In this document: piece after piece, positions 52,171-60,726 of the stretch | Layout: every line of letters starts with the position of its first letter | How positions within the stretch are numbered: position 1 is the first letter of the stretch | Source of the DNA: Flagellimonas flava | Lineage (GTDB): Bacteria; Bacteroidota; Bacteroidia; Flavobacteriales; Flavobacteriaceae | NCBI RefSeq assembly: GCF_900129665.1 | Contig: NZ_FQWL01000004.1 | Location: 204,872-268,871, forward strand | Reading direction: 5' to 3' | Length of the DNA: 64,000 nt | Translations under genes and position numbers: made by a program | The notes under the pieces: model-generated | Told to the model about the DNA's origin: nothing | What the model saw: the letters and a program-made list of their open reading frames with translations, nothing else | The model's database searches: none

Positions 52171-52911
52171 ATGTTAGAGCATTTAGAATTGTTTTTTAAG
52201 TCCATCTTTATAGACAACATGGTATTTGCGGTCTTTTTGGGAATGTGTTCCTATTTGGCCGTATCAAAAAAGGTTTCCACTGCGGTGGGATTGGGAGCTG
52301 CGGTCATCTTCGTATTGGCCGTAACCGTTCCGTTGAACTGGTTGTTGGATCAATACCTATTGCGTGATGGTGCTTTAGTTTGGTTGGGTCCAGAATATGC
52401 GGATTACAATCTGAGCTTCCTATCGTTTATCCTGTTTATCGCTACCATTGCTACCATGGTGCAATTGGTGGAGATCGTAGTAGAGAAATTCTCGCCATCC
52501 CTGTATAATTCCTTGGGTATTTTCTTGCCGTTGATTGCGGTGAATTGTGCCATCTTGGGAGGTTCGCTTTTCATGCAGGCTAGGGAGATTCCAAGTTTGG
52601 GACTGGCTTTTAATTACGGGGTGAGTTCAGGAATAGGCTGGTTCTTGGCTATTTTGGCCATTGCCGCCATTAGGGAAAAAATTAGATATTCCAACGTTCC
52701 TGCCCCGCTTCGAGGATTGGGAATAACCTTTATCATTACGGGTTTAATGGGTATTGGGTTCCAAAGTTTTGGTGGAATGCTAACGGGCGATAACGAGCCG
52801 CCAGAACCAACAGAAAACAATGCGGCCGAATTGACCCCTGAAAAAGAATTGGAAAAGGAGATGGAAGAAGATGAAAAAACTGTCTCTTATAACGAAGTTG
52901 TAAATAAATAA
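52171..52911 (+). CDS. nqrE: Na+-translocating NADH:quinone reductase subunit E with acidic C-terminal extension
   Basis: 246 residues, longer than the usual ~200. Six membrane helices with FIDNMVFAVFLGMCSYLAVSKK (Fe-centre Cys) and LPLIAVNCAILGGSLFMQ. The last ~40 residues are a Glu/Lys/Pro-rich tail (NEPPEPTENNAAELTPEKE..., then KELEKEMEEDEKT) that probably lies in the cytoplasm. The tail may be a flavobacterial add-on. RBS-like AAGAGGAT lies just upstream of the ATG. nqrF follows 2 bases later. Confidence 0.95.
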   Translation: MLEHLELFFKSIFIDNMVFAVFLGMCSYLAVSKKVSTAVGLGAAVIFVLAVTVPLNWLLDQYLLRDGALVWLGPEYADYNLSFLSFILFIATIATMVQLVEIVVEKFSPSLYNSLGIFLPLIAVNCAILGGSLFMQAREIPSLGLAFNYGVSSGIGWFLAILAIAAIREKIRYSNVPAPLRGLGITFIITGLMGIGFQSFGGMLTGDNEPPEPTENNAAELTPEKELEKEMEEDEKTVSYNEVVNK

Positions 52912-52913
52912 GC

Positions 52914-54224
52914 ATGATTTTAGCCACAAGTACAGGAGGTACCATACTAATTACCGTTGTAGCGTTTCTAATCTTATTGTTGCTTTTGGTGGCGCTTTTG
53001 CTGTTCACCAAGGAAAAATTGTCCCCTTCGGGACCTGTTACCATCACCATTAATGGTGAAAAGCAGATTGAGGTACCATCGGGGAGTTCATTGTTGTCGA
53101 CCCTAGGGAACCAAAAGGTATTCTTGCCATCAGCCTGTGGAGGTGGTGGAACATGTATCCAGTGCGAGTGCCATGTGCATTCCGGTGGAGGAGAGGCCTT
53201 ACCTACGGAAACACCTCATTTTTCTAAAAAGGAATTGAATTCCGGAGCTCGATTGGCTTGCCAGGTAAAGGTGAAGCAGGATATGGATATTTCCATACCA
53301 GAGGAAGTCTTCGGTATTAAGAAATGGGCGGCCAAAGTCGTAAGAAACTACAATGTGGCATCCTTTATCAAGGAATTTGTTGTAGAGATTCCTGAGGAAA
53401 TGAACTACAAGGCCGGAGGATATATCCAAATTGAAATTCCGCCTTGCGAGGTAAAATATTCAGATATAGATATTACCGCTCACCCGGAAGAGCATGAGAC
53501 TCCGGACAAGTTTCAGAACGAATGGGATAAATTCAACTTATGGCCCTTGGTCATGAAAAATCCTGAAACTGTTGAACGAGCCTATTCCATGGCTTCCTAC
53601 CCAGCTGAAGGAAGGGAAATCATGTTGAATGTGCGTATCGCCACTCCACCATGGGATAGATCTAAGAATGGATGGATGGACGTAAACCCTGGTGTTGCAT
53701 CCTCCTACATCTTTGGATTGAAACCAGGAGACCCGGTAACCATTTCAGGTCCTTTCGGTGAATTCTTTATCAATGAGTCGGAAGCCGAGATGTTGTACGT
53801 TGGTGGTGGTGCAGGTATGGCGCCAATGCGCTCGCATTTGTACCATTTGTTCAGAACTTTAAAGACCAACAGAAAGGTCACCTATTGGTATGGAGGTCGT
53901 TCCAAAAGAGAGTTGTTCTATATTGAGCATTTCAAGGATTTGGAACGTAACTTCCCTAACTTTAAGTTCTATATGGCGCTTTCAGAGCCTTTGGAAGAAG
54001 ATAACTGGAAGGTTAAAAAAGATATCAATGATGAAGAAGGCGATGGTTTTGTTGGATTCATCCACAATTGTGTGATTGATAATTACTTAGACCATCATGA
54101 GGCTCCTGAGGATATCGAATTGTATTTCTGCGGTCCACCATTAATGAACAAGGCTGTTCAGAAAATGGGTGAGGATTTTGGTATCCCGGACGAGAATATC
54201 AGATTTGATGACTTTGGAGGATAA
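52914..54224 (+). CDS. nqrF: Na+-translocating NADH:quinone reductase subunit F
   Basis: 436 residues. N-terminal membrane helix, then a plant-type [2Fe-2S] ferredoxin domain (SACGGGGTCIQCECHV with its distal ACQV Cys) and a ferredoxin-reductase-type FAD/NADH domain (ERAYSMASYPAEGRE, YVGGGAGMAPMRSHL, FCGPPLMNKAVQKM). It accepts electrons from NADH and passes them to the Fe-S and flavins. The C-terminal FDDFGG is typical. A hairpin-T-run at 54300-54326 follows. Confidence 0.95.
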   Translation: MILATSTGGTILITVVAFLILLLLLVALLLFTKEKLSPSGPVTITINGEKQIEVPSGSSLLSTLGNQKVFLPSACGGGGTCIQCECHVHSGGGEALPTETPHFSKKELNSGARLACQVKVKQDMDISIPEEVFGIKKWAAKVVRNYNVASFIKEFVVEIPEEMNYKAGGYIQIEIPPCEVKYSDIDITAHPEEHETPDKFQNEWDKFNLWPLVMKNPETVERAYSMASYPAEGREIMLNVRIATPPWDRSKNGWMDVNPGVASSYIFGLKPGDPVTISGPFGEFFINESEAEMLYVGGGAGMAPMRSHLYHLFRTLKTNRKVTYWYGGRSKRELFYIEHFKDLERNFPNFKFYMALSEPLEEDNWKVKKDINDEEGDGFVGFIHNCVIDNYLDHHEAPEDIELYFCGPPLMNKAVQKMGEDFGIPDENIRFDDFGG

Positions 54225-54299
54225 TTTCTTTGCAACCATCACCTCGAGCCACAACTCTGAGTTTACAACAGGGACTGTCTAGAGGTAAACAATACACCC

Positions 54300-54326
54300 A
54301 ACCGATGCGAAAGTGTCGGTTTTTTT
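54300..54326 (+). terminator. Terminator-like hairpin abutting the next start codon
   Basis: AACCGA/TCGGTT stem (54300-54305, 54316-54321) with a 10-base loop, whose T-run (54320-54326) ends directly at the ATG of the small gene at 54327. The 6-bp stem is short, so it may be an attenuator or weak terminator rather than a full stop. Confidence 0.55.
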
Positions 54327-54692
54327 ATGGAAAACAGAAGGGAACTTACAGAACAGGAACTGCACAATTTGGCAATGAATATTGTGGGAAAACAATTGGA
54401 AGCCGATGGTTTTGAATTTATGGCCATCAATAGCAAGCCAAAGAAGAATCCACAGTATGTATGTCTAAAGGAAAAAATACTACATTTTATTGTGGTTAGA
54501 AATGTTGTGCACCCAAATGATCCTAGGAATTATGACGAAGAACTGATGCAAAAGGTGAAGAACCATGCCGTTAAATTCGAGGCCAAAACCTATTTTGCCG
54601 GGGTAGGATTGTCAAACGCATCGGACCAAGTACTTCCTGTTTATTTGAATGAAGAATATATAGTGGATTACCAAGGCCTTATTGAAATCTGA
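54327..54692 (+). CDS. Small conserved NQR-associated protein
   Basis: 121 residues, soluble. It begins MENRRELTEQELHNLAMNIVG and contains YVCLKEKILHFIVVRNVVHPND and KTYFAGVGLSNASDQVLPVY. Flavobacterial homologues follow nqrF and are often mis-named NqrF-like proteins in databases, but it has no ferredoxin or flavin domain. Function unknown; position between nqrF and apbE suggests assembly or regulation of the pump. The ATG directly follows a terminator-like T-run, so expression may depend on read-through. Confidence 0.75.
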   Translation: MENRRELTEQELHNLAMNIVGKQLEADGFEFMAINSKPKKNPQYVCLKEKILHFIVVRNVVHPNDPRNYDEELMQKVKNHAVKFEAKTYFAGVGLSNASDQVLPVYLNEEYIVDYQGLIEI

Positions 54693-54694
54693 TT

Positions 54695-55702
54695 ATGAAA
54701 ACTATTTTCAGCTGTATTAGCATATTGTTTCTCCTTTTGACAAGTTGTGATGATGGACAACGGGTTAAGAATCAAAATGTGGGAAACGCATTGGGCACCA
54801 CCTATTCCATTATCTATATTGCCGATCAGGAATTGGATTTTCAGCAAGAGATTGACTCGGTGTTTCAAGTCGTTAACAAATCACTTTCCACCTATATTCC
54901 AACCTCTGATATTTCCAAAATCAACAATGGGGATTCCACCTTGGTGGTAGACCATATGTTTCAAGAAGTTTTTAAGGCATCCACTAAGGTGTTTAAAGCT
55001 TCCAATGGAGCTTTTGACCCTACTATAGGGGTGTTGGCCAATGCTTGGGGTTTTGGACCGGGGGAACAGCTGGAGTTGGATAGTTTGAAGGTGGATAGTC
55101 TACTGTCTTACGTCGGTTGGGACAAGGTACACCTCAATCCAGACCATACTATCTCCAAACAACATCCAGCAATAAGGTTCGACTTTAATGCGGTGGCCAA
55201 GGGCTATGCCATTGACAGATTGGGTGCCATGCTGGATGTCAAAGGAATACAAAACTACCTGGTTGAAGTAGGAGGGGAGGTCCTTACCAAGGGGCAAAAC
55301 CTGATTTCAGAAAAAAAATGGAGTGTTGGGATAGACGATCCCCAGGTTGAATTGGGGCGGCAATTGAAGTTGATCGTATCATTGGAGGATAGGGCCATGG
55401 CTTCGTCCGGCAACTACAGAAAATTCAGGATAGACCCCGAAACGGGCAAAAAGTACGTCCATACCATAGATCCTAAGACGGGCTATACCAAAAACTCTAG
55501 CGTGCTTGCCGCCAGTGTTGTTGCCCAAACTTGCGCGGAAGCTGATGCCTTTGCGACTGCGTTCATGGCAATGGACTTGAAAGATTCCAAACAATTGCTG
55601 AAAGAAAACAATCAGCTTGAAGCCTATATCATTTACTTAGATGGGAGTGGAAATACCCAAGAGTTCATGACCCAGGGATTCGAAATACTAACCAAGAATT
55701 AG
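54695..55702 (+). CDS. apbE: FAD:protein FMN transferase ApbE (lipoprotein)
   Basis: 335 residues. Lipoprotein signal with the Cys near residue 18 (FLLLTSCDDG). ApbE motifs: GTTYSIIYI, FKASNGAFDPTIGVLANAWGFG, IRFDFNAVAKGYAIDRLGAML, NYLVEVGGEVLTKG, HTIDPKTGY. It transfers FMN from FAD to a Thr in NqrB and NqrC, so it is a required partner of the upstream pump. Its stop shares bases with the opposing methyltransferase's stop (4-base convergent overlap). Confidence 0.95.
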   Translation: MKTIFSCISILFLLLTSCDDGQRVKNQNVGNALGTTYSIIYIADQELDFQQEIDSVFQVVNKSLSTYIPTSDISKINNGDSTLVVDHMFQEVFKASTKVFKASNGAFDPTIGVLANAWGFGPGEQLELDSLKVDSLLSYVGWDKVHLNPDHTISKQHPAIRFDFNAVAKGYAIDRLGAMLDVKGIQNYLVEVGGEVLTKGQNLISEKKWSVGIDDPQVELGRQLKLIVSLEDRAMASSGNYRKFRIDPETGKKYVHTIDPKTGYTKNSSVLAASVVAQTCAEADAFATAFMAMDLKDSKQLLKENNQLEAYIIYLDGSGNTQEFMTQGFEILTKN

Positions 55703-56466
55703 AGTTTAGTCACAACAGGAATAACCTCTCCTTGGGCCAAACGGTAGCGATTTACCTCATCCTTGGAAAGTGCCGCGGTGTAATCCACTTCCTCCACCTT
55801 GAACCCCACACTTCTTAGTTTATCAAAATAATCCCTGCCATAGATTCGTACGTGATCGTACTGACCGAAGATTCGTGCCCGTTCCTTTTTATCCGTAATG
55901 GAATCGTCCTCAAATGTTTTTTCCCTTTTTAAGTCCTGTGGAATTTGAAAAATTCCCCATCCGCCAGGTTTGAGTACCCGAAACAGTTCCTGCATTGCCT
56001 TGGTATCATTAGGGATATGTTCCAGTACATGGTTGCAAAGTATAACATCAAAAGAATTGCTTTCAAACGGAAGGTTACAGATGTCCGCCTTGACATCGGC
56101 GAGTGGCGAATTCAAATCTGTGGTGGTATAGTTGAGATGCTTTAACGCTTTAAAACGTTTGTGAAAAGCCTGCTCTGGAGCGAAATGGAGAAGACTATGC
56201 GGCTTGGAAAAGAAAGGAGTCTCATTTTTTAAATACAACCATAACAGGCGGTGCCTTTCCAAGGAAAGAGTGGAGGGTGACAATACATTTTCCCGAGGAT
56301 TTTCGTAACCATAAGGTAAGAACTTCTTGAAGCTTTTTCCATCTATGGGATCGGTGAACCTATCTCCTTTGAGGAAGATTGTTACAAGTGGTCTAACCCA
56401 ATAGCTCACCCTTATGAGAATAGGTCGGGGAACCAGATTAAGAAAAAATTTAAATAGTTTGGACAC
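55699..56466 (-). CDS. Class I SAM-dependent methyltransferase
   Basis: 255 residues starting at GTG 56466. SAM motifs sit in the middle (LLHFAPEQAFHKRFK, DVKADICNLPFESNSFDVILCNHVLEHIPND, VLKPGGWGIFQIP). The N-terminal ~50 residues are hydrophobic and basic (FLNLVPRPILIRVSYWVRPLVTIFL), perhaps for membrane contact. Substrate unknown; the family often methylates lipids or small molecules. Ends overlapping apbE tail to tail. It is followed upstream by an 87-base gap to map. Confidence 0.85.
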   Translation of the reverse strand: MSKLFKFFLNLVPRPILIRVSYWVRPLVTIFLKGDRFTDPIDGKSFKKFLPYGYENPRENVLSPSTLSLERHRLLWLYLKNETPFFSKPHSLLHFAPEQAFHKRFKALKHLNYTTTDLNSPLADVKADICNLPFESNSFDVILCNHVLEHIPNDTKAMQELFRVLKPGGWGIFQIPQDLKREKTFEDDSITDKKERARIFGQYDHVRIYGRDYFDKLRSVGFKVEEVDYTAALSKDEVNRYRLAQGEVIPVVTKL

Positions 56467-56553
56467 GTTGTAAATTGGTTTTACACTGATTTTAATTCCA
56501 TAAGCTTGGTATAGAAATTCCCAATTGTAACACTATGACACGAATTAAAAAGT

Positions 56554-57372
56554 TTAGAATGCTAACTTCTGACTCCTGAATTCATTTTCCTCATCAGAAG
56601 TAACGCCCAAAGCATCATAGATATACTGGAATGTGGATAACAACTCTGGCTTCCCGTCCACAAGTGCAACATCATGTTCAAAATGGGCACTGGATTTTCC
56701 GTCCGCCGTTAAAATGGTCCAACCGTCATTTAATTGTTTGATTCTACGAGTCCCCATATTGATCATAGGCTCAATGGCCACCACCATGCCATTTACGAAT
56801 TTTTTACCTCTTCCACGCTTACCGTAATTGGGCATTTGAGGGTCTTCGTGAAGCTCAGTGCCCAAACCGTGACCTACGAGTTCCCTGACTACGCCATAAC
56901 CGTGGGTTTCGCAGTAGTTCTGAATGGCATATCCAACATCTCCTACGCGATTTCCTTCTTTGAACTGACCTATACCTACATACAGGGATTCTTTGGTAAC
57001 GCGCAATAATTTTTTGGTTTCTTCGGCTACCTCACCTACTTCAAAAGTATAAGCATGATCTCCGTAATACCCATTTTTCAAAGCTCCACAATCTACCGAA
57101 ATAATATCCCCATCTTTTAAGGTTTCGTTATTCGGTATACCATGTACCACTTGGGAATTGGGACTCCAGTTAAGGGTGTTTGGGAAATCGTACATGCCTA
57201 AAAAACCGGGTTCTGCACCTTGTTCCCGAATGAAATCTTCGGCCATTTTATCCAGTTTTAAGGGATTGGCCCCAGGTTTGATTTCACTAGCGAGCATACC
57301 CAAAGTTTTGGATACAACCAAGGCACTTTCGCGCATAAGCTCAATTTCCTCTGATGTCTTGATTTTTACCAT
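56554..57372 (-). CDS. map: Type I methionine aminopeptidase
   Basis: 272 residues starting MVKIKTSEEIELMRESAL. Cobalt/iron-binding motifs: GDIISVDCGALKNGYYGDHAYTF (two Asp), HGYGVVRELVGHGLGTELHEDP (His), VVAIEPMINMGTRR (Glu) and AHFEHDVALVDGKPE. Removes the N-terminal Met from new proteins. A TATCTTTG box ends 5 bases before the ATG, so the mRNA may be leaderless. gpmI lies upstream on the same strand. Confidence 0.95.
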   Translation of the reverse strand: MVKIKTSEEIELMRESALVVSKTLGMLASEIKPGANPLKLDKMAEDFIREQGAEPGFLGMYDFPNTLNWSPNSQVVHGIPNNETLKDGDIISVDCGALKNGYYGDHAYTFEVGEVAEETKKLLRVTKESLYVGIGQFKEGNRVGDVGYAIQNYCETHGYGVVRELVGHGLGTELHEDPQMPNYGKRGRGKKFVNGMVVAIEPMINMGTRRIKQLNDGWTILTADGKSSAHFEHDVALVDGKPELLSTFQYIYDALGVTSDEENEFRSQKLAF

Positions 57373-57377
57373 GGGTG

Positions 57378-57385
57378 CAAAGATA
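57378..57385 (-). promoter_or_regulatory. Putative -7 box for map, very close to the ATG
   Basis: TATCTTTG on the minus strand, 5 bases from the start codon. A start point 5-7 bases past the box would fall on or next to the A of the ATG. Confidence 0.5.
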
Positions 57386-57427
57386 GCGGAAATCGAAAAA
57401 TCTCAGCATTAATGGAACCCTAACGTC

Positions 57428-58945
57428 TTAAACAAGGGAATTTTGAGTCATTAAATCGGGCTGCGGTATTCCCAATAACTTTAGAATGGTGGGTGCGATA
57501 TCTCCCAAAACTCCATTGTTGATATGTTTTATCTCGCCATCAACCAATATAAGCGGCACGGGGTTGGTAGTGTGGGCTGTGTTTGGACTTCCATCCGGGT
57601 TGACCATGGTGTCGCAATTGCCATGATCGGCTATGACTATAGTGGAGTAGCCATTTTCCAATCCTGCGGTAATGACATCTTTCGCACATTCATCCACTGT
57701 TTCACAAGCTTTGACCGCCGCTTCCATTACCCCGGTGTGTCCTACCATATCTGGATTGGCAAAATTTAGGCAAACAAAATCTACCTCTCCTTTTTGTAGC
57801 TCAGGAACAATGGCGTCCCTGATATCGTAGGCGCTCATTTCCGGCTGTAGGTCATAGGTAGCTACTTTTGGGGAAGGGCATAAAATCCTGTTCTCACCTT
57901 TAAAAGGTTCTTCCCTTCCTCCGTTAAAAAAGAAGGTAACGTGTGGGTATTTTTCAGTTTCTGCAATGCGAATCTGTTTCTTGCCATGCTCGGCCAATAC
58001 CTCCCCAAGGGTGTCTTTTATGTTTTCCTTGTCATACACCACCTTGATGTCTTTAAAAGAATCATCATAATTGGTCAAGGTGACATAGTACAGGTCCAAT
58101 TTCTTCATGTTATGTTCTGGAAAGTCTTCCTGACTCAAAACTTGAGTAAGTTCCCTGCCTCTATCTGTTCTAAAGTTGAAGAAAACAATAACGTCTCCCT
58201 CGGTAATCTTGGCCACTGGATTGGATTCATCATCTGTAAGGACCAATGGTTTTATAAATTCATCGGTAACGCCTTCGTCATAACTTTTTTGCATGGCTTT
58301 AGAACTATCTTGAATCTTTTCGCCCTCGTTGTTTACCATTACATCATAGGCAAGCTTTACACGCTCCCATCTCTTATCCCTATCCATGGCATAATACCTA
58401 CCAATAACCGTGGCCAATTCGGCATTTTTATCGGAACAGTAGTTGTTGAGGTCTTCAAGAAATCCTTTTCCACTCTTGGGGTCAACATCTCGTCCGTCCA
58501 TAAAAGCGTGTACATAAGAGTTTTGAACACCACTTTGGTCTGCAGTTTTTATCAGGGCCTTGAGGTGGTCAATATGGCTATGGACCCCACCATCACTGAC
58601 CAAGCCCAAAAAATGCACTGGTTTTTGGTTGGATTTGGCATAGTCGAAAGCATCTTGTAAGACTTTTTCCTTTTTTAGGGTATCCTCTTGGACGGCTTTA
58701 TTGATCTTGGCCAAATCTTGATACACGATCCTTCCTGCTCCCAAGTTCATATGGCCAACCTCACTATTTCCCATTTGCCCTTCCGGAAGCCCTACATTCA
58801 TTCCATCCGTGAGTAAATCCGCATTGGGGTATTTTACATATAGTGAATCTATAAATGGGGTATGGGCTTGCTCAATGGCTGAAACTTTTGGGTCGGGTGA
58901 TTTTCCCCAACCGTCCAAAATCATAAGAATTACCTTTTTGTCCAT
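57428..58945 (-). CDS. gpmI: 2,3-bisphosphoglycerate-independent phosphoglycerate mutase
   Basis: 505 residues from ATG 58945 (MDKKVILMILDGWGKSPD). Alkaline phosphatase-fold landmarks: LDGWG metal Asp, the phosphorylated Ser in GNSEVGHMNLGAGR, DGRDVDPKSGKGF, ADHGNCDTMV and TNPVPLIL. Interconverts 3- and 2-phosphoglycerate in glycolysis without cofactor phosphate; Mn2+-dependent. Promoter-like box at 58963-58970. Monocistronic or leading map. Confidence 0.95.
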   Translation of the reverse strand: MDKKVILMILDGWGKSPDPKVSAIEQAHTPFIDSLYVKYPNADLLTDGMNVGLPEGQMGNSEVGHMNLGAGRIVYQDLAKINKAVQEDTLKKEKVLQDAFDYAKSNQKPVHFLGLVSDGGVHSHIDHLKALIKTADQSGVQNSYVHAFMDGRDVDPKSGKGFLEDLNNYCSDKNAELATVIGRYYAMDRDKRWERVKLAYDVMVNNEGEKIQDSSKAMQKSYDEGVTDEFIKPLVLTDDESNPVAKITEGDVIVFFNFRTDRGRELTQVLSQEDFPEHNMKKLDLYYVTLTNYDDSFKDIKVVYDKENIKDTLGEVLAEHGKKQIRIAETEKYPHVTFFFNGGREEPFKGENRILCPSPKVATYDLQPEMSAYDIRDAIVPELQKGEVDFVCLNFANPDMVGHTGVMEAAVKACETVDECAKDVITAGLENGYSTIVIADHGNCDTMVNPDGSPNTAHTTNPVPLILVDGEIKHINNGVLGDIAPTILKLLGIPQPDLMTQNSLV

Positions 58946-58962
58946 GCTGTACATTTGAATCC

Positions 58963-58970
58963 CAAAAATA
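58963..58970 (-). promoter_or_regulatory. Putative -7 box for gpmI
   Basis: TATTTTTG on the minus strand, 17 bases before the gpmI ATG at 58945. Confidence 0.45.
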
Positions 58971-59152
58971 GAATGATTTGGCTGGATGCCCTAGTCTTTC
59001 TGGGGTTTTCTGCTCGTCGATTTGTTAATAATTTATGTTAAAAAAAAGGCCGTTGTTAAAGTTTAGTTATTTAAGTGTTAATCCTGTAACATTTCGTGAT
59101 GTGGGCAGTCTATTTTTATATCATATTCATCTATAATCAAAAATTATTCATC

Positions 59153-59545
59153 ATGAAAAAAACAATTCTAAGTGTGGCTGCGGCATGTATGTTCGTAGTT
59201 GCAGGCGTTAGTGCCAACGAATCAACAACAATTGCCATGGAGAACGCGGTTTCGGTGGTAATCCCTGCAGAAGTGAACTCTTTTTGCAAGGCTATCATGA
59301 AAGGTGACATCGACACGGTAAAGAAACTAATTGACCTAGGAGAGGACGTGAACAAAAAATCCATGGGAATGGCTCCCATTCATTTTGCGGCGCGTTACAA
59401 CAAGACCGATATTCTTGAACTACTTATTGCCAACGGTGCCAACGTTAGAAAAAAGTGTGATAAAGGATATACTGCAAAAAAGTACGCTGAGCTTTCCAAT
59501 GCAACAGAGGCTTTGGCAGTAATAAAAGCAGCTATGAAGAAATAA
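59153..59545 (+). CDS. Exported ankyrin-repeat protein
   Basis: 130 residues from ATG 59153 (signal peptide MKKTILSVAAACMFVVAGVSA). Two to three ankyrin repeats: FCKAIMKGDIDTVKKLIDLGEDVN, GMAPIHFAARYNKTDILELLIANGANV and GYTAKKYAELSNATEALAVI. Exported ankyrins may bind partner proteins in the periplasm or act as toxin/peroxidase inhibitors in other bacteria, but no partner is evident here. Followed by a strong terminator at 59572-59600. Confidence 0.85.
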   Translation: MKKTILSVAAACMFVVAGVSANESTTIAMENAVSVVIPAEVNSFCKAIMKGDIDTVKKLIDLGEDVNKKSMGMAPIHFAARYNKTDILELLIANGANVRKKCDKGYTAKKYAELSNATEALAVIKAAMKK

Positions 59546-59571
59546 GAAAGGGGTTTATTCATCCAAAACAA

Positions 59572-59600
59572 AAGGCCCATCCTTTAGGATGGGCCTTTTT
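59572..59600 (+). terminator. Rho-independent terminator downstream of ankyrin gene
   Basis: Perfect 11-bp stem (AAGGCCCATCC / GGATGGGCCTT), TTTA loop, followed by T's. Strongest hairpin in the window; the A-rich flank means it may also serve the opposite strand. Confidence 0.9.
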
Positions 59601-59640
59601 GCTCATTTACGTTATAGTGTTCTTGTAAAAGAGAAATCTT

Positions 59641-59808
59641 TTAAAAATCGAATCCTGTAAAAGCTCGGTACAAAAATGCATACAGCGCCATAGACAAAAG
59701 CACGGCACAAAAAATAGCGTACCCTTTTAATAAGACAACCACAAAACTTGGTTTGCAGTCATCGAAAGCTTCGAAATAAAGCTGCTTAAAATGTAATAGT
59801 GTTCCCAT
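59641..59808 (-). CDS. Small single-pass membrane protein
   Basis: 55 residues from ATG 59808 (MGTLLHFKQLYFEAF), with one helix (~25-44, VVVLLKGYAIFCAVLLSMALYAFLY) and end FLYRAFTGFDF. The pattern resembles a short flavobacterial family (DUF6747, I believe). An in-frame start at 59871 is less likely. Function unknown. Confidence 0.6.
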   Translation of the reverse strand: MGTLLHFKQLYFEAFDDCKPSFVVVLLKGYAIFCAVLLSMALYAFLYRAFTGFDF

Positions 59809-59922
59809 ATGTCCTCTCTTTTGATAGCACAGATGGGTTAAGAAAAGTAATTTTGACTTGGGGTTATACAAAGGTAGTTAAAAACTGCCAATACCCTTTT
59901 TTTATCGATGAAGGTGGCAAAT

Positions 59923-60687
59923 CTATCGACCTGAATATTTTTCTATGGCTGCTTTTATCTTTTCAATACGGTTTTCTGGGTCTGGGTGCGTACTTTGGAA
60001 CTCGGGCACACGGTTTGGACCAGCCGCTGCTTTTAAAATTTCCATTACTCGGATCATTTCATTGGGATCGTAGCCAGATTGAATCATAAACAATACACCC
60101 AGTTCATCACTTTCCAGTTCGTCCCCTCTTCCGTTTTTTAGCAAGGTGTTTTGTCCGATACTTCCGACCATACTTCCCATATCCGCACCAACCGTTGCAC
60201 CCATGGTAAGGGTCTGCCAAAAACTGCTCTCGGCTATGCGCTCGGCGGAATGTCTTCCGATTACATGGCCGATTTCATGTCCTAGAACGCCAGCAAGTTG
60301 GGCTTCGGTGAGTTGTGAGAATAGTGCGTAGGTGATAAAGCACTGCCCGCCAGGCAACGCAAAGGCATTGATTGTACGATCATCCGCCAATAAATGAAAG
60401 TCGTATTTATAAGGTGTTTCTCTGGCAATACTACTATTTACCAATTTATGACCAACGGCATCCACAAAGGCTTGCATACGTTCATCGGGATAAAGACCTC
60501 CGTGTTGCTGTGCCATTTCAGGCGCACTCTGGAGGCCAATGGCAATTTCTTGGTCGGCAGTCATGTTAATGTTCTGGACCCTGCCGGTATACGGATTCTC
60601 TTCTTTGTTGTTGCAGCGTTGGATAAAGGCAAATGCCACAATGGCGAGCCCAATAAGGATACGGATTTTCCAGCTTCCTCTTCTCAT
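59923..60687 (-). CDS. M48 family zinc metallopeptidase
   Basis: 254 residues. One N-terminal helix (~8-22) anchors it or acts as a signal; a Cys at residue 25 has Arg before it and is a poor lipobox. Zinc motif HEIGH at residues 137-141 within AGVLGHEIGHVIGRHSAER, with the third ligand Glu in DELESDELGV. Similar to BepA/YcaL/Oma1-like periplasmic peptidases that check envelope proteins. The STHPDPENRIEKI ending is a family feature. The gene is 39 bases downstream of the M15 peptidase on the same strand, so co-transcription is possible. Confidence 0.9.
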   Translation of the reverse strand: MRRGSWKIRILIGLAIVAFAFIQRCNNKEENPYTGRVQNINMTADQEIAIGLQSAPEMAQQHGGLYPDERMQAFVDAVGHKLVNSSIARETPYKYDFHLLADDRTINAFALPGGQCFITYALFSQLTEAQLAGVLGHEIGHVIGRHSAERIAESSFWQTLTMGATVGADMGSMVGSIGQNTLLKNGRGDELESDELGVLFMIQSGYDPNEMIRVMEILKAAAGPNRVPEFQSTHPDPENRIEKIKAAIEKYSGR

Positions 60688-60726
60688 GATGTTAGTGTTC
60701 TTGAAAACTCAAGATACAAAAAAGGC

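Noticed and set aside
55699..55702. Tail-to-tail overlap of apbE and the methyltransferase stops
   Set aside because: Real, but a 4-base convergent overlap is common in compact genomes and needs no special explanation.
57941..58660. Long plus-strand open frame (239 codons) opposite gpmI
   Set aside because: It lies wholly inside the confidently identified gpmI; the translation has no known motif and an odd Phe/Ile/His-rich composition typical of an antisense frame.
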